From assembly GCF_014207655.1 (NCBI RefSeq), contig NZ_JACHHJ010000001.1:1488001-1552000 (forward strand): 64,000 nucleotides of DNA, given 5' to 3'. The notes beneath the pieces were generated by a model, which was given only the letters and a program-made list of their open reading frames with translations, did not search any database and had not been told where the DNA came from. Of the stretch, positions 62,711 to 64,000 are shown piece by piece. Numbering within the stretch: the first letter of the stretch is position 1; the number at the start of each line of letters is the position of its first letter. Position numbers and translations under genes: made by a program. This DNA is from Geomicrobium halophilum. Lineage in GTDB: Bacteria; Bacillota; Bacilli; Bacillales; Marinococcaceae.

Positions 62711-63622
62711 TCACGTAAACGTATCATTAATATGGAAAAATTTATAAGTGATATTAGGTGTCCAAGCTGATGAATCTTCATAACTCCAATAGCGATTACG
62801 GCTGTTTTCGGTTTGGGCATTAACGAGAGGCTCTTGATTGCCATCTTTCATGACCACAATAGTATTATGATCCCAGTGACCATCGCCTTCAAAATCGTAA
62901 CAAATAATATCACCTGGTTGGAGATCTTTGGCCCGTTCTACTTCTTTCGCGGTCAACCCTTTTGTCGCGCCACTTAAATACCAGCGCATTGAATGGGCTA
63001 CTGCCCAACTATAACTCCAGTTATCGCCGGTGTACCACCAACCTTTCCCACGATCAGGCTCTCCGTGCATAGGTGCTCCTCCGGCTGCTAAACATTGTGA
63101 AATAAAGTTTGTGCAATTATCCGTAAAATGATGATATTGGGGGTTGTAGTCATCCCACCAACGTTCCGCATATTTGACTGCCTCCAGCCGGTTATATGAA
63201 CGACGTTTCTGCCCAGAGCGCTGTAGCAAAGGCGCAGATCCTTCGCGTGCATACTGATCGATATGGGCAGCCTTCGGCAAGCTGATTCGTTCATCATGAA
63301 CCATTTCATCACCTGTGAAAACAGCTTTTCGGCGTTCCCGGCACTCTTCCATGTAATACCTTTCGTTTGTATGCATAAAGCGGGCATAATCATAAAAATA
63401 ATCAACATATCTACGCCCCTCGATAGAAAGCATTCGATAGGGTGTTATCTGCCCGCTAACCTTTAAAACGCGACTCTCCCGATCTTTCATGTGCTGTTGC
63501 TCCCGCTGTAAACACTTGCGTTGCGCTTTAGGAATGGTCTTGATTTCTGTTCCGTCTAAATAAGATTGATTTAATTGTGTGAGATGCCTCTCAAATAACA
63601 ACTCCGTTTCCTTATCCATCAT
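62711..63622 (-). CDS. yhbB: Amidase-domain protein YhbB
   Basis: About 303 residues. The C-terminal Amidase_6 domain contains NRLEAVKYAERWWDDYNPQY, HFTDNCTNFISQCLAAGGAPM with the presumed catalytic Cys, and DLQPGDIICYDFEGDGHWDHNTIVV. It resembles NlpC/P60-like cysteine peptidases. AAAGGGGAG lies a few bases before the paired ATGs at 63622/63619; the open frame extends to 63700. Same neighbourhood as in B. subtilis (yhbB near cspR). Confidence 0.85.
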   Translation of the reverse strand: MMDKETELLFERHLTQLNQSYLDGTEIKTIPKAQRKCLQREQQHMKDRESRVLKVSGQITPYRMLSIEGRRYVDYFYDYARFMHTNERYYMEECRERRKAVFTGDEMVHDERISLPKAAHIDQYAREGSAPLLQRSGQKRRSYNRLEAVKYAERWWDDYNPQYHHFTDNCTNFISQCLAAGGAPMHGEPDRGKGWWYTGDNWSYSWAVAHSMRWYLSGATKGLTAKEVERAKDLQPGDIICYDFEGDGHWDHNTIVVMKDGNQEPLVNAQTENSRNRYWSYEDSSAWTPNITYKFFHINDTFT

Positions 63623-63825
63623 ACTCTCCCCTTTATCTGGATTAGACGAGAAGACTCCCCTCCGAGATTGAACAGGCGGGAGTTGAATCTCCGTACGCAA
63701 TAAAGATCAATCCATGCTAAGCTCTAACCACCGGGACGACAGGATATCGTTTTTAGAAATCCACGTAACATTCAAAACAGGACTGTTACTACGATATGTA
63801 ACAACAATAGGTAAACATCACTATA

Positions 63826-63857
63826 AAAAAAAGATAGGTGTTGACACCCATCTTAAG
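63826..63857 (-). terminator. Terminator of the methyltransferase gene
   Basis: AGATGGGTGT / ACACCTATCT stem (one wobble), followed by a run of T on the minus strand. Confidence 0.82.
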
Positions 63858-64000
63858 CTCCTTCCAATTCCAGTAACATTTTCTTTTTATCCAACCCCCC
63901 GCCGTAACCGACCATGGATCCATTACTGCCAATAACCCGGTGACAGGGAATAATAATAGGCAGGGGATTTTGGTTGTTTGCAGAACCAACCGCACGAACA
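63853..64000 (-). CDS. ogt: Methylated-DNA--protein-cysteine methyltransferase, 3' end (partial)
   Basis: The last 48 codons before the window edge read [40 protein letters not shown] and [15 protein letters not shown] holds the acceptor Cys of MGMT/Ogt proteins, and the gene continues beyond 64000. Removes O6-alkyl groups from guanine. Could also be the C-terminal part of an Ada-like fusion; the start is not visible. Confidence 0.9.
   Translation of the reverse strand, partial: VRAVGSANNQNPLPIIIPCHRVIGSNGSMVGYGGGLDKKKMLLELEGA

Noticed and set aside
1-64000. CRISPR arrays, rRNA genes, replication origin
   Set aside because: No regularly spaced identical repeats, no rRNA-like sequence and no DnaA-box cluster were seen. 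The 20-bp CCGAA array has variable units too short for CRISPR.

Overview
The window is chromosomal DNA of a Gram-positive, endospore-forming member of the Bacillaceae. Most blocks match the Bacillus subtilis yha/yhe/ecs neighbourhood: pbpF, yhaA, ecsABC, hit, serC, hpr, prsA, yhaL, yhaM, yhaP/yhaQ, yhzD, yhaX, yheA, yheB, yheE, then an ssp gene. A second block matches the yhb neighbourhood (yhbH, prkA, trmL/cspR, yhbB). Sporulation genes (YjcZ peptides, an alpha/beta SASP, SpoVR, YhbH, PrkA, a His/Gly-rich coat-like protein) confirm a spore former. Exported proteins such as PrsA, the class A PBP, the deacylase and a decayed lipoprotein are very rich in Asp/Glu, which suggests a halophilic or haloalkaliphilic life style. 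This is an inference from composition.

Layout. 0.2-9.4 kb: metallo-hydrolase, class A PBP, LiaF-like protein, CcdA, M20 amidohydrolase, ecsABC. 9.5-22.3 kb: hit, serC, hpr, small membrane and spore peptides, then a secretion-quality-control group (prsA, yhaL, yhaM, cssRS, a second YidC) and the permease yhaP with a wrecked partner ATPase yhaQ. 22.1-25.6 kb: yhzD-yhaX-yheA-yheB-yheE-ssp. 25.8-32.9 kb: a six-gene minus-strand leucine/branched acyl-CoA degradation operon (yngJ, yngH, yngHB, yngF, yngE and an AMP-forming acyl-CoA ligase) without an HMG-CoA lyase. 33-42 kb: LemA, a candidate small RNA, spore-type small proteins, SpoVR, acylphosphatase, arylamine N-acetyltransferase, phosphohexomutase, a PLD-like protein, MsrA and tRNA-Pro(GGG).

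42.2-52.2 kb is an accessory, partly decayed region just after the tRNA. It has a frameshifted intradiol dioxygenase, a broken PQQ sugar dehydrogenase, an IS66 remnant, an amidase remnant and a broken lipoprotein, mixed with intact genes for a DUF418 membrane protein, a MATE transporter, a nicotianamine-synthase-like enzyme and a Ktr potassium system. The most interesting locus is the nicotianamine-synthase-like gene at 47.5 kb. It sits behind a perfect 10-1-10 Zur box, which points to a zinc-starvation-induced metallophore (zincophore), with a divergent MATE pump as a possible exporter.

52.3-64 kb: yhbH and prkA, normally adjacent, are separated by a D-aminoacylase with a FIMAH domain, a signal peptidase I and a secreted PrcB/Ig-like protein. 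A heme-monooxygenase-like gene, trmL, an unrecognised pseudogene, yhbB and the 3' end of an ogt-type methyltransferase follow. Dispersed non-coding repeats (two families), a 20-bp periodic CCGAA array and several long hairpins lie between genes.
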